Positions 6,919-15,086 are shown, counted from the first letter of the stretch. The stretch: DNA of 19,899 bases from Massilia sp. UBA2709 (GCA_002354135.1 DEKZ01000409.1:439-20337), one strand, 5' to 3'. Program-made: numbers and translations. The notes: generated by a model not told the origin, from the letters alone.

Positions 6919-7407
6919 ATGCCCACCAAGACCGCAGCCAAGGCCGATCCGGCCTACGAAGTGAAGAAGTCTCCGATCCACGGCAACGGCGTCTTCGCCC
7001 GGCGCCACATCGATGCCGGCGAGCGCATCATCGAATACCGCGGCGAGCGCATCAGCTGGGATGAAGCGACCGAGCGCGCGGCGATGGCCGGCGGCCCGGT
7101 CAACCACACCTTCTACTTCAGCCTGAACGACGGCCGCGTGATCGACGGAGGACGGCGCGGCAACGACGCGCGCTGGATCAACCATGCCTGCACCCCGAAC
7201 TGCGAAGCCTACGAGGAGGACGGGCGCGTCTACATCCACGCGCTGCATCCGATCGAGCCGGGCCAGGAGCTGAACTACAATTACGCGCTCATTTATGATG
7301 AGCGCCACACGCCGGCGTTGAAGAAACTCTTCGCCTGCCGCTGCGGCACGCCTGGGTGCACCGGCACCATGCTCGCACCCAAGCGCCGCCAGAAGAAAAA
7401 GGCCTGA
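6919..7407 (+). CDS. SET-domain protein (predicted protein lysine methyltransferase)
   Basis: The SET fold fills this 162-residue protein. Visible motifs are IHGNGVFARR (residues 20-29), the SAM-binding knot NDARWINHACTPNC (82-95, where most relatives read NHS rather than NHA), ELNYNY (117-122, usually ELTYDY), and a post-SET cysteine cluster ACRCGTPGC (139-147) that probably binds zinc with C95. The C-terminus is a lysine/arginine-rich tail. Known SET enzymes transfer a methyl group from SAM to lysine in proteins. The bacterial substrate is unknown; a nucleoid-associated protein is possible but not shown. The start is uncertain: 6919 begins MPTKTAAKADP, and an in-frame ATG at 6874 would add 15 residues. 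Neither has a clear ribosome binding site. pncB starts 22 bases after the stop, so the two are probably co-transcribed. Confidence 0.85.
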   Translation: MPTKTAAKADPAYEVKKSPIHGNGVFARRHIDAGERIIEYRGERISWDEATERAAMAGGPVNHTFYFSLNDGRVIDGGRRGNDARWINHACTPNCEAYEEDGRVYIHALHPIEPGQELNYNYALIYDERHTPALKKLFACRCGTPGCTGTMLAPKRRQKKKA

Positions 7408-7429
7408 AGCCAAGGAAACAAGCACAACC

Positions 7430-8635
7430 ATGAAGCCCATCGTCCGCAGTCTGCTCGAAACCGATCTTTATAAATTCACGATGTGGCAGGCGCTGCTGCA
7501 CCGGCATCCGAACGCCCATGGCGAATACGAATTCCGCTGCCGGAACGAGCCGGCCTATCCGCTCGCCGAACTGAAAGAGGAGGTCGAGCGCGAACTCGAC
7601 CACCTGTGCGAGATGCTGTTCACCGAAGAGGAGGTCGACTACCTGCGCGGCCTGCGCTTCATCAAGAGCGACTTCGCCGACTTCCTCACGGTGTTCCGCT
7701 TCCAGCGCAAGTTCATCACGGTGGAAACCGACGGCCCGCACCTGCGCATCCGCGCGGTCGGCCCAGTGGTGCACGTGATGGGCTTCGAGATCTACGTCCT
7801 CTACATCGTCAACGAGCTCTACTTCCGCCGCTTCGACCAGCAGCACGCATTGACCGAGGCAAGGAAGCGCCTGGCCGACAAGATCGAGCAGTTCCGCGCC
7901 TTCGACCTGGAGCCGAAGCGCGCCAATTCCTTCGCCTTCTTCGACTTCGGCGTGCGCCGCCGCTTCTCGGGCGAATGGCAGGACGAGGTGGTCGCAACCC
8001 TGGCGCGCGAGCTGCCCCAGTTCTTCAAGGGCACCTCGAACGTCTACCTGGCGCGCAAGTACAACCTGGTGCCGATCGGGACCATGGCGCACGAATACAT
8101 GCAGGCCTTCCAGTCCTTCGGCGTGCGCCTGCGCGACTTCCAGAAGGCGGCGCTGGAAGACTGGGTGCAGGAATACCGGGGCGACCTGGGCACGGCGCTG
8201 ACCGACGTGGTCGGCATGGACGCCTTCCTGAACGATTTCGACCTGTATTTCGCCAAGCTCTTCGACGGCCTGCGCCACGATTCTGGCGATCCGCTCGAGT
8301 GGGGCGAAAAGGCGCTGGCGCACTACGCCAAGCTGCGCATCGACGCGCGGACCAAGCGCCTGGTGTTTTCGGACGCGCTCACGGTGCCGAAGGCGCTCGC
8401 CCTGTACCGCCACTTCGCCGACCGCGTCATGCTGGGCTTCGGCATCGGCACCCAGCTCACCAATGACACGCCCTACAAGGCCCTGAACATCGTCATGAAG
8501 CTGGTGCGCTGCAATGGCCAGCCGGTCGCCAAGCTGTCCGACACGCCGGGCAAGTCGCAGTGCACCGACGAGACCTTCCTGGCCTACCTGCGCCAGGTGT
8601 TCAACCATCCCGAGCAGAAGGAGGTGAAGGCATGA
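7430..8635 (+). CDS. pncB: Nicotinate phosphoribosyltransferase
   Basis: At 401 residues this is the usual length for bacterial PncB. The enzyme joins nicotinate and PRPP, coupled to ATP hydrolysis, to give nicotinate mononucleotide in the Preiss-Handler NAD salvage pathway in the cytosol. Supporting segments are the opening SLLETDLYKFTMWQA, the FFDFGVRRRFS segment (170-180), GTSNVYLARKYNLVPIGTMAHEYMQAF containing H221, which corresponds to the histidine phosphorylated in the family, then LRHDSGDPLEWGEKA and the late FGIGTQLTND. The ATG at 7430 has AAGGA upstream. The stop overlaps the ATG of the next gene (ATGA). The upstream neighbour is the SET-domain gene at 22 bases. No NAD-responsive site is apparent. 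Confidence 0.96.
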   Translation: MKPIVRSLLETDLYKFTMWQALLHRHPNAHGEYEFRCRNEPAYPLAELKEEVERELDHLCEMLFTEEEVDYLRGLRFIKSDFADFLTVFRFQRKFITVETDGPHLRIRAVGPVVHVMGFEIYVLYIVNELYFRRFDQQHALTEARKRLADKIEQFRAFDLEPKRANSFAFFDFGVRRRFSGEWQDEVVATLARELPQFFKGTSNVYLARKYNLVPIGTMAHEYMQAFQSFGVRLRDFQKAALEDWVQEYRGDLGTALTDVVGMDAFLNDFDLYFAKLFDGLRHDSGDPLEWGEKALAHYAKLRIDARTKRLVFSDALTVPKALALYRHFADRVMLGFGIGTQLTNDTPYKALNIVMKLVRCNGQPVAKLSDTPGKSQCTDETFLAYLRQVFNHPEQKEVKA

Positions 8636-9186
8636 AGCGCGCGCTTCTCCTGGTGTCGGCGGCGCTGGCGCTGCCGGCCCTTGCGGCCCCGGGGGCCGAG
8701 GACCCGGCCGGCGCCATCGAGGGCGTCTACAAGCGCCGCTTCATGAACACCATCAATGCCGGTCCCGACCGTCCGGCCGAGCGCTACCTGGCCGAGGACG
8801 TGGTCGAGTTCGTGCGCGAGGACGCGGACCACGTCTACCTGCGCGCCCACCTCGAATTCGCCAACGGCCACATGTGCGGCGTCTGGGGTATTGCCCAGCG
8901 CGAGGGCGAGGACTTCGTCTACCGCCAGCAGCAAAGCGTCGTGCCGGGCGAAGCGGCGTGCACGCTGCGCGTGAAGGTCACGCCGGGGAACATCCTGCTC
9001 GACGACCGTGACGCGGCCGGCACGCCCACCTGCCGTGCCCAATGCGGTGCGCGCGGCAGCCTGAGCGGCTACAGCATCGAGCGCAAGGCGCGCCGTCCTA
9101 TCCGCTACATGAACCGGGTAAAGGAATCGCGCCAGTACCGCGAGGCGGTGCACGAGTTCCAGGGGATGCAGCCGCCACGCTATTGA
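8632..9186 (+). CDS. Secreted protein of unknown function, coupled to pncB
   Basis: This 184-residue protein starts with a typical Sec signal peptide: MKR, a hydrophobic run LLLVSAALALPAL, then an AxA-type site near residues 17-19 (ALAAP). The mature part is hydrophilic and contains four cysteines in two groups (HMCGVWG and EAACTLRV; TCRAQCG), compatible with disulfides in the periplasm. I do not recognise a family. GGAGG lies just ahead of the ATG, which overlaps the pncB stop as ATGA, so translation is probably coupled. A role in NAD metabolism is not supported by anything in the protein itself. It may simply share the operon. Confidence 0.8.
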   Translation: MKRALLLVSAALALPALAAPGAEDPAGAIEGVYKRRFMNTINAGPDRPAERYLAEDVVEFVREDADHVYLRAHLEFANGHMCGVWGIAQREGEDFVYRQQQSVVPGEAACTLRVKVTPGNILLDDRDAAGTPTCRAQCGARGSLSGYSIERKARRPIRYMNRVKESRQYREAVHEFQGMQPPRY

Positions 9187-9287
9187 AGTCAGGGGCGTAG
9201 CCGGCGCCGCCGGTCTGGTATGCTTGAGCATTGCAGTTCCCGCCAGGCCGGCGCACGCCGTCCGCAGTCACCGACAAGGAGATCGTC

Positions 9288-9707
9288 TTGAAAGCCATCG
9301 CCGCACTCGTGTTTTCCGCCGCTGCCGTCGCGGCCCCCATCCTGCACGCGCAGGAAGCGCCGCAAATCGCTCCGGCTGTCGAAGCCGCCACCCGCTGGCT
9401 TGCCGTGATGGACGCCGGCAAGACCGCCGAAGCCTGGGACCAGGGCGCGCCCGTGATGCAGGCCGCCATTACCCGCGACACCTGGAACCAGGTCGGCACC
9501 CAGGCCCGCTCGCCGCTGGGTGCGGTGAAGTCGCGCAAGCAGACTTCGGCCACCTTTACCAAGACCCTGCCGGGCGTGCCGGAAGGCGAGTACGTGGTGA
9601 TCCAGTACGCCACCGACTTCGCCAACAAGGCCGGCATGACGGAAACCGTCGTGCCGATGCGCCTGCCCGACGGCAGCTGGAAGGTGACGACCTACCTCAT
9701 TCGCTGA
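9288..9707 (+). CDS. Secreted DUF4019 protein
   Basis: This 139-residue protein begins at TTG 9288, chosen because AAGGAG (9276-9281) sits six bases upstream and the resulting N-terminus is a good signal peptide (KAIAALVFSAAAVAAPILHAQE). The mature region resembles DUF4019: EAATRWLAVMDAGKTAEAWDQGAPVMQAAIT, then the RSPLGAVKSRK segment, and a closing VVPMRLPDGSWKVTTYLIR. No catalytic role is known for the domain. The protein is probably periplasmic. The gap to the previous gene is about 100 bases, so it may have its own promoter, though none is clear. Its last 11 bases overlap the 3' end of the convergent propeller gene. Confidence 0.82.
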   Translation: MKAIAALVFSAAAVAAPILHAQEAPQIAPAVEAATRWLAVMDAGKTAEAWDQGAPVMQAAITRDTWNQVGTQARSPLGAVKSRKQTSATFTKTLPGVPEGEYVVIQYATDFANKAGMTETVVPMRLPDGSWKVTTYLIR

Positions 9708-10779
9708 CCAGTTTCCACAACTGGGTCGGCAGCGCGGCCGGGGCGTCGGGCTTGAAGAAAGCGGAGTCCTGGATGTGCGAGGTCGTCACATAGACGGTGC
9801 CGTCCGGACCCTGGGCAAAGGTGTCCGGCCAGCGCAGGCGTTCGTCCTGCACCACGGTGCGGATGGCCGCCTGCGCGCCTTCGCCGAGGTCGCGTGCGCG
9901 GACGGCATCGACTTCGACCGAGGTCAGCAGCATGACGTTCGTACCGCGCGGGATCAGCAGGCCGTCCGCGACCTCGTTCAGGCCGTAAGGCTCGACGCTG
10001 CCCGACACATCCTCGCCGTGCATGCCCGCGCCATGCAACACGTCAGTCGGAATGCGGTACAGGGTGTCGCCCTTGATCGCCTGCCAGTACAGGTACCGGC
10101 CGTCGTCCGACAGCTCGATGCCGTCGGCCGAGAACTCGACGCCGCGCCCGTCCGGCCGGCGCAATTCCTTGCCGTCGGCCTTCACGTTCAGGCCTTTCTT
10201 CATCTGGGTCGATTCGTCGCCGTCGAGCAGGCGCACCGGCTTGCCGGCGGCCAGGTCGACCACCACGATGGCGCCGACCACGCCGGAATCGGTGATGTAG
10301 GCGTATTTGCCGTCAGGGGAGAAGCGCACGTCGTTCAGGTAGGAGCCCTGCGGCGCCACGTCCTCGTCGAAAGCGATGGTGCGCGTCACCCTATCGCTGG
10401 CCAGGTCGATCTGCACGAGTTTCGCGCCGCCCGAGACCAGGTGGCTTTGCGCCGGCGCGGCCGGGTCGAGCACCCACAGGCTGCCGCGGCCGTCGGCGAC
10501 CACGCTCTGCACGCAGACCCAGTGGTTCCCGGGATCGATCTCGTCCTTCTTCGCATTGCGCCAGGCATTCCATTCGGCGTCCGGATAGGGCTTCAGGCCG
10601 CCGTCGGGCAACAGCTCGGCGACCGACACCGCCGTGTCCTCGGTCCAGCGCGGGAAGTTCACGAAGATGCGGTTGTTCTCCGAGACCGAGACCCCGGTGA
10701 CCTGGTGGTCGAACGCGGCCACCTGTTCGATCGTGAATCGGCCTTGCTTGAAGTCCGGCGCGGGTGCCTGGTCGCTCAT
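9697..10779 (-). CDS. Yellow/major-royal-jelly-type beta-propeller protein
   Basis: This 360-residue protein resembles the bacterial members of the yellow/MRJP (six-bladed beta-propeller) family. Visible segments are ENNRIFVNFPRW (residues 34-45), SLWVLDPA, GSYLNDVRFSPDGKYAYITDSG, a GIELSDDGRYLYWQAI segment typical of the C-terminal half, and RWPDTFAQGPDGTVYVTTSHIQD. There is no signal peptide, so it is predicted to be cytoplasmic. Insect relatives include dopachrome-converting and amine-binding proteins; the bacterial function is unknown, and gluconolactonase is an alternative auto-name. AAAGGAAA precedes the ATG. It begins 22 bases after the topoisomerase stop, so the two are probably in one transcript. 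The 3' end overlaps the convergent DUF4019 gene by 11 bases. Confidence 0.85.
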   Translation of the reverse strand: MSDQAPAPDFKQGRFTIEQVAAFDHQVTGVSVSENNRIFVNFPRWTEDTAVSVAELLPDGGLKPYPDAEWNAWRNAKKDEIDPGNHWVCVQSVVADGRGSLWVLDPAAPAQSHLVSGGAKLVQIDLASDRVTRTIAFDEDVAPQGSYLNDVRFSPDGKYAYITDSGVVGAIVVVDLAAGKPVRLLDGDESTQMKKGLNVKADGKELRRPDGRGVEFSADGIELSDDGRYLYWQAIKGDTLYRIPTDVLHGAGMHGEDVSGSVEPYGLNEVADGLLIPRGTNVMLLTSVEVDAVRARDLGEGAQAAIRTVVQDERLRWPDTFAQGPDGTVYVTTSHIQDSAFFKPDAPAALPTQLWKLVSE

Positions 10780-10801
10780 GGGTTTCCTTTCGAATATGGG
10801 T

Positions 10802-11953
10802 TCATGCCGCCTTGCGCAGCTTGCGCTGGCTGGATGCAGGCGGCGTCGGGTTTTCCTGTTCGTGTTTCAGGCGCTGCTGGAGCATGGCCAGCACCGCCGC
10901 CTCCTCGGGCTGCAGCGCGTGCAGGTCTTCGCTCAGTTCCTGCTCGGTGCGCTCGCGCAGGGCTTCGAGCACGCTGCCTTCCAGGTAGGCATCGAGCACG
11001 GCCGGGTGCACGTAGCACTTGCGGCAGACCGAGGGCGTGTTGCCCAGCCTTTCGGCCACCGACTCGATGGCGCGCACGATGTTCTTCTTGGCCTGGGTTT
11101 CGGAATCGAACTTCTCGAATTCCTGCAGGGCCAGCGCCGCCAGCACCGTGCCCGACCAGGTGCGGAAATCCTTGGCCGTATAGTCTTCGCCGGTAATGGC
11201 GCGCAGGTAATCGTTGACGTCGCTCGAGTCGATGCTGTGGGTTTCGCCTTCCTCGTCGACGTACTGGAACAGTTCCTGGCCGGGCAGGTCGCGCGAGCTG
11301 CGGATGATGCGCGCCAGGCGCCGGTCGTGGACGTGGATCTTGTGGTAGACCCCGCTCTTGCCGCGAAAACGGAACTCGACGTCGCTGCCGTCGACCTTCA
11401 CGTGGCGGTTGCGCAGGGTGGTGATGCCGAAGGATTTGTTGGTACGCGCATATTCCTCGTTACCGACCCGCATCATCGTCGCTTCCAGCAGGTAGACGAT
11501 GGTCGCCAGCACCTTCTCGCGCGGCAAGCCGGGCAGCTTCAGGGCGCGGTCGACCTCGGCGCGGATCGTGGGCAGGGCCTTGCCGAAGTTGATCATGCGC
11601 TCGTACTTCACCTCGTCGCGCACGTTGCGCCATTTGGCGTGGTAGCGGTATTGCTTGCGTCCTTTCGCGTCGCGCCCGGTGGCCTGCAGGTGGCCGTTGG
11701 CCTCGGGGCAGATCCAGACATCCGTCCAGGCCGGCGGAATCACCAGCGACTTGATGCGCTTGAGCGTGGCCTCGTCCTCGACCGGCTCGCCTTTCGCGTC
11801 GAAGTAGCGGAAGGCTGCGCCTTCTCCTTCGCCCTCGCGTTCGCGCCGGATGCCCGGCTTGCTGTCGGTGACGTAGCGCAGGCCCGCGGCCTTGGCGGCG
11901 GCGGGCGGGTCTGCGAGGGGAAGCGAATTGTCTGCGGCTTGGTCGGCGCTCAT
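10802..11953 (-). CDS. Type IB DNA topoisomerase (poxvirus-like, bacterial)
   Basis: This 383-residue protein would relax supercoils by transient 3'-phosphotyrosyl strand cleavage without ATP. The active site can be placed by comparison with the vaccinia and Deinococcus enzymes: R162 in MMRVGNEEY, K199 in FRFRGKSG, R264 in KDFRTW, N305, and nucleophile Y314 in CRKCYVHP. The nine-residue spacing between N305 and Y314 matches the Asn-Tyr pair in the Deinococcus enzyme, where poxviruses use His. The N-terminal DNA-clamp domain (about 20-100) includes VIPPAWTDVWICP and GRKQYRYHAKW. The C-terminus adds a charged tail of about 60 residues. The ATG at 11953 has no strong ribosome binding site, so the exact start is uncertain. 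It leads the two-gene unit with the propeller gene. Confidence 0.93.
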   Translation of the reverse strand: MSADQAADNSLPLADPPAAAKAAGLRYVTDSKPGIRREREGEGEGAAFRYFDAKGEPVEDEATLKRIKSLVIPPAWTDVWICPEANGHLQATGRDAKGRKQYRYHAKWRNVRDEVKYERMINFGKALPTIRAEVDRALKLPGLPREKVLATIVYLLEATMMRVGNEEYARTNKSFGITTLRNRHVKVDGSDVEFRFRGKSGVYHKIHVHDRRLARIIRSSRDLPGQELFQYVDEEGETHSIDSSDVNDYLRAITGEDYTAKDFRTWSGTVLAALALQEFEKFDSETQAKKNIVRAIESVAERLGNTPSVCRKCYVHPAVLDAYLEGSVLEALRERTEQELSEDLHALQPEEAAVLAMLQQRLKHEQENPTPPASSQRKLRKAA

Positions 11954-12325
11954 CGTGTGTACCGGTCAGGAGTGGTGCATACGGAGCGATCTTACGCTTT
12001 TGGGGAGGGCGCACTGTACGGGACATAACGCAGGCGCCGTGGTTCGTGCGCCTGGTTCCTGGCCGGGACTTGTTGGCGATCGACAGTGCTTGAGCAGGTG
12101 GTGGCCATGAGCGACCAGAGGTCGTCGGGGAGAAGCGATTGGGGCCCGGTAGCAGTCGGACTGCGAACATGACCGCCATCTTGCTGCCGGCACTGGGGCG
12201 GGTACGTTCGCTAGTGAGCCATTGAGGACTTCAATGAGGCGGAGCCGGGCGCTTGCGCCCCCTCATCCATATGCATGCGCAGGGACTGCTGACATACTGA
12301 TTGGCAGCTTTCGACCAAAGCAAGC
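11954..12325. other. Non-coding gap of about 370 bp, lower GC
   Basis: I see no supported gene here. Short open frames exist on both strands but lack ribosome binding sites and recognisable protein character. A small GGGCGC-TT-GCGCCC hairpin sits at 12247-12260 without a T-tract. The topoisomerase promoter should lie near its left end, but no clear hexamers stand out. Confidence 0.5.
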
Positions 12326-12625
12326 TTATGCTGCTCCACCGGCAAGCTTCGCCAATTTGAGCACCTCGCTTGATTCGATGCATTCCGGCACTTCCTTGGA
12401 CAGCGCCTGCAGGTGCGGCGCTGCCAAGTGACGGTCGAGGTCGGCCTCGCTCCGCCACTCCTCGGTAAACACGAAGCGACGGGGGTTCTCGATGTCGCGA
12501 TTGATCTGGTAGCTGATGCAGCCTTCTTCGCGCAGCGTCGTGTCGACGACGCCCCGGAAGAGTTGTTCGAGTTTCTGTTCAAAACCGGGTTTGGCGACGA
12601 AGATGGCAACGACGGACAAGGTCAT
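12326..12625 (-). CDS. ABM-domain (antibiotic biosynthesis monooxygenase-like) protein
   Basis: This 99-residue protein is a single ABM/YgiN-type dimeric alpha-beta barrel domain. Landmarks are the opening SVVAIFVAKPGFEQKLEQLF, EEGCISYQINRDIENPRRFVFTEEW (33-57), and DLDRHLAAPHLQAL (62-75), which holds the histidine region typical of these folds. Members include cofactor-free monooxygenases and proteins such as LsrG. The specific reaction is unknown. The ATG at 12625 follows CAGGAA on the minus strand; the frame runs open to 12856 upstream, but that extension has no protein character. The gene sits alone in a lower-GC stretch, with gaps of about 370 and 175 bases on either side. Confidence 0.85.
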   Translation of the reverse strand: MTLSVVAIFVAKPGFEQKLEQLFRGVVDTTLREEGCISYQINRDIENPRRFVFTEEWRSEADLDRHLAAPHLQALSKEVPECIESSEVLKLAKLAGGAA

Positions 12626-12800
12626 GGCGGTTCCTGAAGGTGAGCGGCCGATAAGGGTGGCACAGTAATTCGCGCTTGCCGGGCGCCCGATCTGCCTGGC
12701 AGCGCATCGGAATCGATGCACGCTCTGGTATCGGCTGCTGCCGGGGAAAGGAAGACACGAAGGACCCAAAGGAGACACCGACTGGCAAACAACGGTAGCC

Positions 12801-13109
12801 TTATAGCTCGACGAAATCTGCCGTTTCTGCGTCGTAAAAGCGGGCATCGAGCGCACTACAAATTGACCTGATAGCTTTCATTTCGGTCTCGCCCCACACT
12901 CCCGACACCGAAATGACGCGTGGAACGGCGCATTCATCCTCACTCTCAACGTTGATCGTTAGAGCAGGGACTTCGCCTGACATTGTCTGCATGGCGACGT
13001 CTACGACCTGTTCCACAAAGTCGCGTGGCCCGAGCGGGCCTGGGACAAAGTCCGTAGGCAGGGCGCCGACCTGGCCGTCCGCCCTGAAGATCAAACCGGT
13101 GCTGCTCAT
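12801..13109 (-). CDS. Orphan protein of unknown function, 102 residues
   Basis: The ATG at 13109 follows TAGGAGA on the minus strand, a good ribosome binding site. The product begins MSSTGLIFRADGQVGALP and ends DARFYDAETADFVEL. It is acidic and soluble, without signal peptide or membrane segment. A predicted helix (PRDFVEQVVDVAMQTM) is followed by strands (PALTINVES, PRVISVSGVWG) and another helix (TEMKAIRSICSAL), an alpha/beta arrangement. I do not recognise a family. GC content and third-position GC are lower than in the neighbouring long genes, which may point to recent acquisition. No partner gene is adjacent. Confidence 0.65.
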   Translation of the reverse strand: MSSTGLIFRADGQVGALPTDFVPGPLGPRDFVEQVVDVAMQTMSGEVPALTINVESEDECAVPRVISVSGVWGETEMKAIRSICSALDARFYDAETADFVEL

Positions 13110-13329
13110 CGTCTCCTACCTCGTGATTTCAGGTCCACGAAACATGTGCTTCTAGTCAATAGCGGACGGTTGGAATGGCCCAGTGCATGATGTTGTTGCT
13201 TGCAGAGCGGAGTCGGGGTTCGTCAGGCATGCTTACTTGTAGCAGCAGTTACCTGTGCCAGAAGCGGTCGACCGCCCTCCAGGCAGCCATGGGCTTCCCG
13301 GATATGAGCGGCCTGCCGAGGAACTTGTC

Positions 13330-14961
13330 CTATCTATACCTCGCCTCAACCAAATCTATCTCCCTCAACAACTTGCGCGCAATATCGTCCGACACCTTGC
13401 GCTGATGTGTCAGCTCCAGGATCGCCTTGCGCTCGGCCTGCAGCGCGGCCAGGCGGTATTCCTTCTCGGCCTGTTCGGCCACGCGGATGCGCGAAGGCTC
13501 GTTCGGCCCGGTGCCGCCGCCCAGGCGGTGTTCGTACACGCCGCGCACGTGGTCGACCGCGCTGGCGTGGATGTCGGCATGCTCGCTCTCGCCGAGGTGG
13601 CTGTGGCCGGTGCGTTCGATCGCCGCGATCGCCGCCACCGCCGCGTTGTGGCGCGCCAGGTCTTCCTGGGCGGCCTCAGTGGTTTCCTCCGGCACCTCGA
13701 GTCCGCGCAGCACCCGCGGCAGGCCGACGCTGGCGACGATCAGGGAGACGATGATCACGGCGCTGGCGAAGAAAATCACCAGGTCGCGCGCCGGGAAGGG
13801 CGCGCCGCCGGGCAGGGCCAGCGGCAGGGTCAGGACGCCGGCCATGGTGATCGCACCGCGCACGCCGGCCAGCGAGGTCGCCAGCACCAGGCGGAAGTTC
13901 GGCTTGTAGACCTTCTGGCCCTGGAGCCGGGCGGTGAGCAGGGTCAGGCGCAGCGAGACCCAGACCCACAACAGGCGCAGCAGGATCAGCGCCAGGCTGA
14001 TGAGGAGCGCGATGCCGAACAGGGTCCACGGAGTCAGCGCCGCTTCGGGGCCGGCGTAGCGCAGCGCGCGTTCGATGATCTCGGGCAGCTGCTCGCCCAG
14101 CAGCACGAACATCACGCCGTTCAGCGAGAACTGCACCGTGTCCCAGACCACGGCGCGGCGCACGCGGGTGGTGGCCAGCGCCCGGCCGGACAGTTCGACA
14201 TAGCTCATCGTGACGCCGGCCGCGACCGCGGCCAGGATGCCCGAGGCTTCGAGATGCTCGGCCGCGAGATAGGCGCCGAAGGGCAGCAGCAGGTTCACCA
14301 GGATGGGCGAGCCGGGCTCCTCGCCGAAGCGCTGGCCGATCACGCGCTGGACGAACGAGACCGCGACCGTGATCGCCACGCCGCAGGCGATGCCGGCCAG
14401 CGCCACCCATAGAAATGTGACCGAGGCCGAGGCCAGGGAGAAGGCGCCGGTCATGGCGGCCGCCACCGCGAAGCGGAAGCACACCAGGCCGCTGGCGTCG
14501 TTGAGCAGGGATTCGCCCTCGAGGATGTGCATCAGGCGGTGCGGTACGTGGATGCGCGCGGTAATGGCCGACACCGCAACCGGGTCGGTTGGCGCGACGA
14601 TGGCCGCCAGGGCAAAGGCGACCGCCAGCGGAATTGTCGGTACAAGCCAGTGGATCAGGAAGCCGGCGCCGACCACGGTGAAGACCACCAGGCCCAGGGC
14701 CAGCTCGAGGATGGTGCCCTTGTCGCGGAACAGCCCGATCTTGGGGATGCGCCAGCCGTCCAGGAACAGCAGCGGGGGCAGGAACAGCAGGAAGAAGATT
14801 TCGGGGTCGAGCGTCACACCATGCCCGAACACCCCGGAGATCACCGCGCCGAGGCCGATCTGCACCAGCGGCAGCGGGACCCCGAAGGGCAGCATGCGCA
14901 CCAGGTAGCCGCTACCGATTACCGCCAGCAGCATCGCCAGCACCACACCTACCGAATCCAT
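13330..14961 (-). CDS. CPA1-family Na+/H+ antiporter
   Basis: This 543-residue inner-membrane protein has about a dozen hydrophobic segments over residues 1-415, then a cytoplasmic, charged C-terminal tail of about 120 residues with helical character (EEDEE-poor, Ala/Glu/Arg-rich). Family motifs are FLPPLLFLDGWRIP (60-73), APTDPVAVSAI (123-133) and EGESLLNDASGLV (148-160), whose N154-D155 pair is the ion-binding site of CPA1/NhaP-type exchangers. It would export Na+ (or K+) in exchange for protons, for pH and salt homeostasis. The ATG at 14961 follows GAGGAGAA; the frame runs open upstream to 15057 but without a ribosome binding site. It lies 125 bases after the histidine kinase, separated by a GC-rich hairpin. 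Confidence 0.93.
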   Translation of the reverse strand: MDSVGVVLAMLLAVIGSGYLVRMLPFGVPLPLVQIGLGAVISGVFGHGVTLDPEIFFLLFLPPLLFLDGWRIPKIGLFRDKGTILELALGLVVFTVVGAGFLIHWLVPTIPLAVAFALAAIVAPTDPVAVSAITARIHVPHRLMHILEGESLLNDASGLVCFRFAVAAAMTGAFSLASASVTFLWVALAGIACGVAITVAVSFVQRVIGQRFGEEPGSPILVNLLLPFGAYLAAEHLEASGILAAVAAGVTMSYVELSGRALATTRVRRAVVWDTVQFSLNGVMFVLLGEQLPEIIERALRYAGPEAALTPWTLFGIALLISLALILLRLLWVWVSLRLTLLTARLQGQKVYKPNFRLVLATSLAGVRGAITMAGVLTLPLALPGGAPFPARDLVIFFASAVIIVSLIVASVGLPRVLRGLEVPEETTEAAQEDLARHNAAVAAIAAIERTGHSHLGESEHADIHASAVDHVRGVYEHRLGGGTGPNEPSRIRVAEQAEKEYRLAALQAERKAILELTHQRKVSDDIARKLLREIDLVEARYR

Positions 14962-15056
14962 CCAGTTCTCCTCAATGTCGAGCCTCGATAATACGGCATG
15001 GACGGTCTGGCATGCTTCACGGGACGGGGCGCGTGCAGGGAAAATGGCACGGAACA

Positions 15057-15080
15057 CCCGGCCGCTGGGCGCCGGCCGGG
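15057..15080 (-). terminator. GC-rich hairpin after the histidine kinase gene
   Basis: CCCGGCCG (15057-15064) pairs perfectly with CGGCCGGG (15073-15080) around an 8-base loop. It begins 6 bases after the kinase stop codon in the direction of transcription. The downstream sequence on the minus strand has only a short run (ATTTT) at a distance, so it is a weak intrinsic terminator or a 3'-end stabilising hairpin. Confidence 0.45.
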
Positions 15081-15086
15081 CAGTTC

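Noticed and set aside
9697..10779. SMP-30/gluconolactonase assignment for the propeller protein
   Set aside because: The RIFVNFPRW and late RWPDTFAQGPDG segments fit the yellow/MRJP family better; lactonase metal ligands could not be placed.
9775..11196. Long open frame on the plus strand opposite the propeller and topoisomerase genes
   Set aside because: It is antisense to two well-supported genes, has the Arg/Val/Ala-rich composition typical of GC-rich shadow frames, and shows no recognisable domain or ribosome binding site.
11966..12193. 75-codon minus-strand frame in the gap before the topoisomerase
   Set aside because: No ribosome binding site, and the Arg/Pro/Ser-rich translation looks non-coding.
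12247..12260. GGGCGC-TT-GCGCCC hairpin
   Set aside because: Two-base loop and no T-tract; likely chance in GC-rich DNA.
13175..13405. 76-codon plus-strand frame beside the antiporter 3' end
   Set aside because: No convincing ribosome binding site, no recognisable protein features, and it overlaps the antiporter's coding end.
13255..14412. Long open frame on the plus strand opposite the antiporter
   Set aside because: The low-complexity Asp/Arg/His/Gln-rich translation is a frame shadow of membrane-protein codons.
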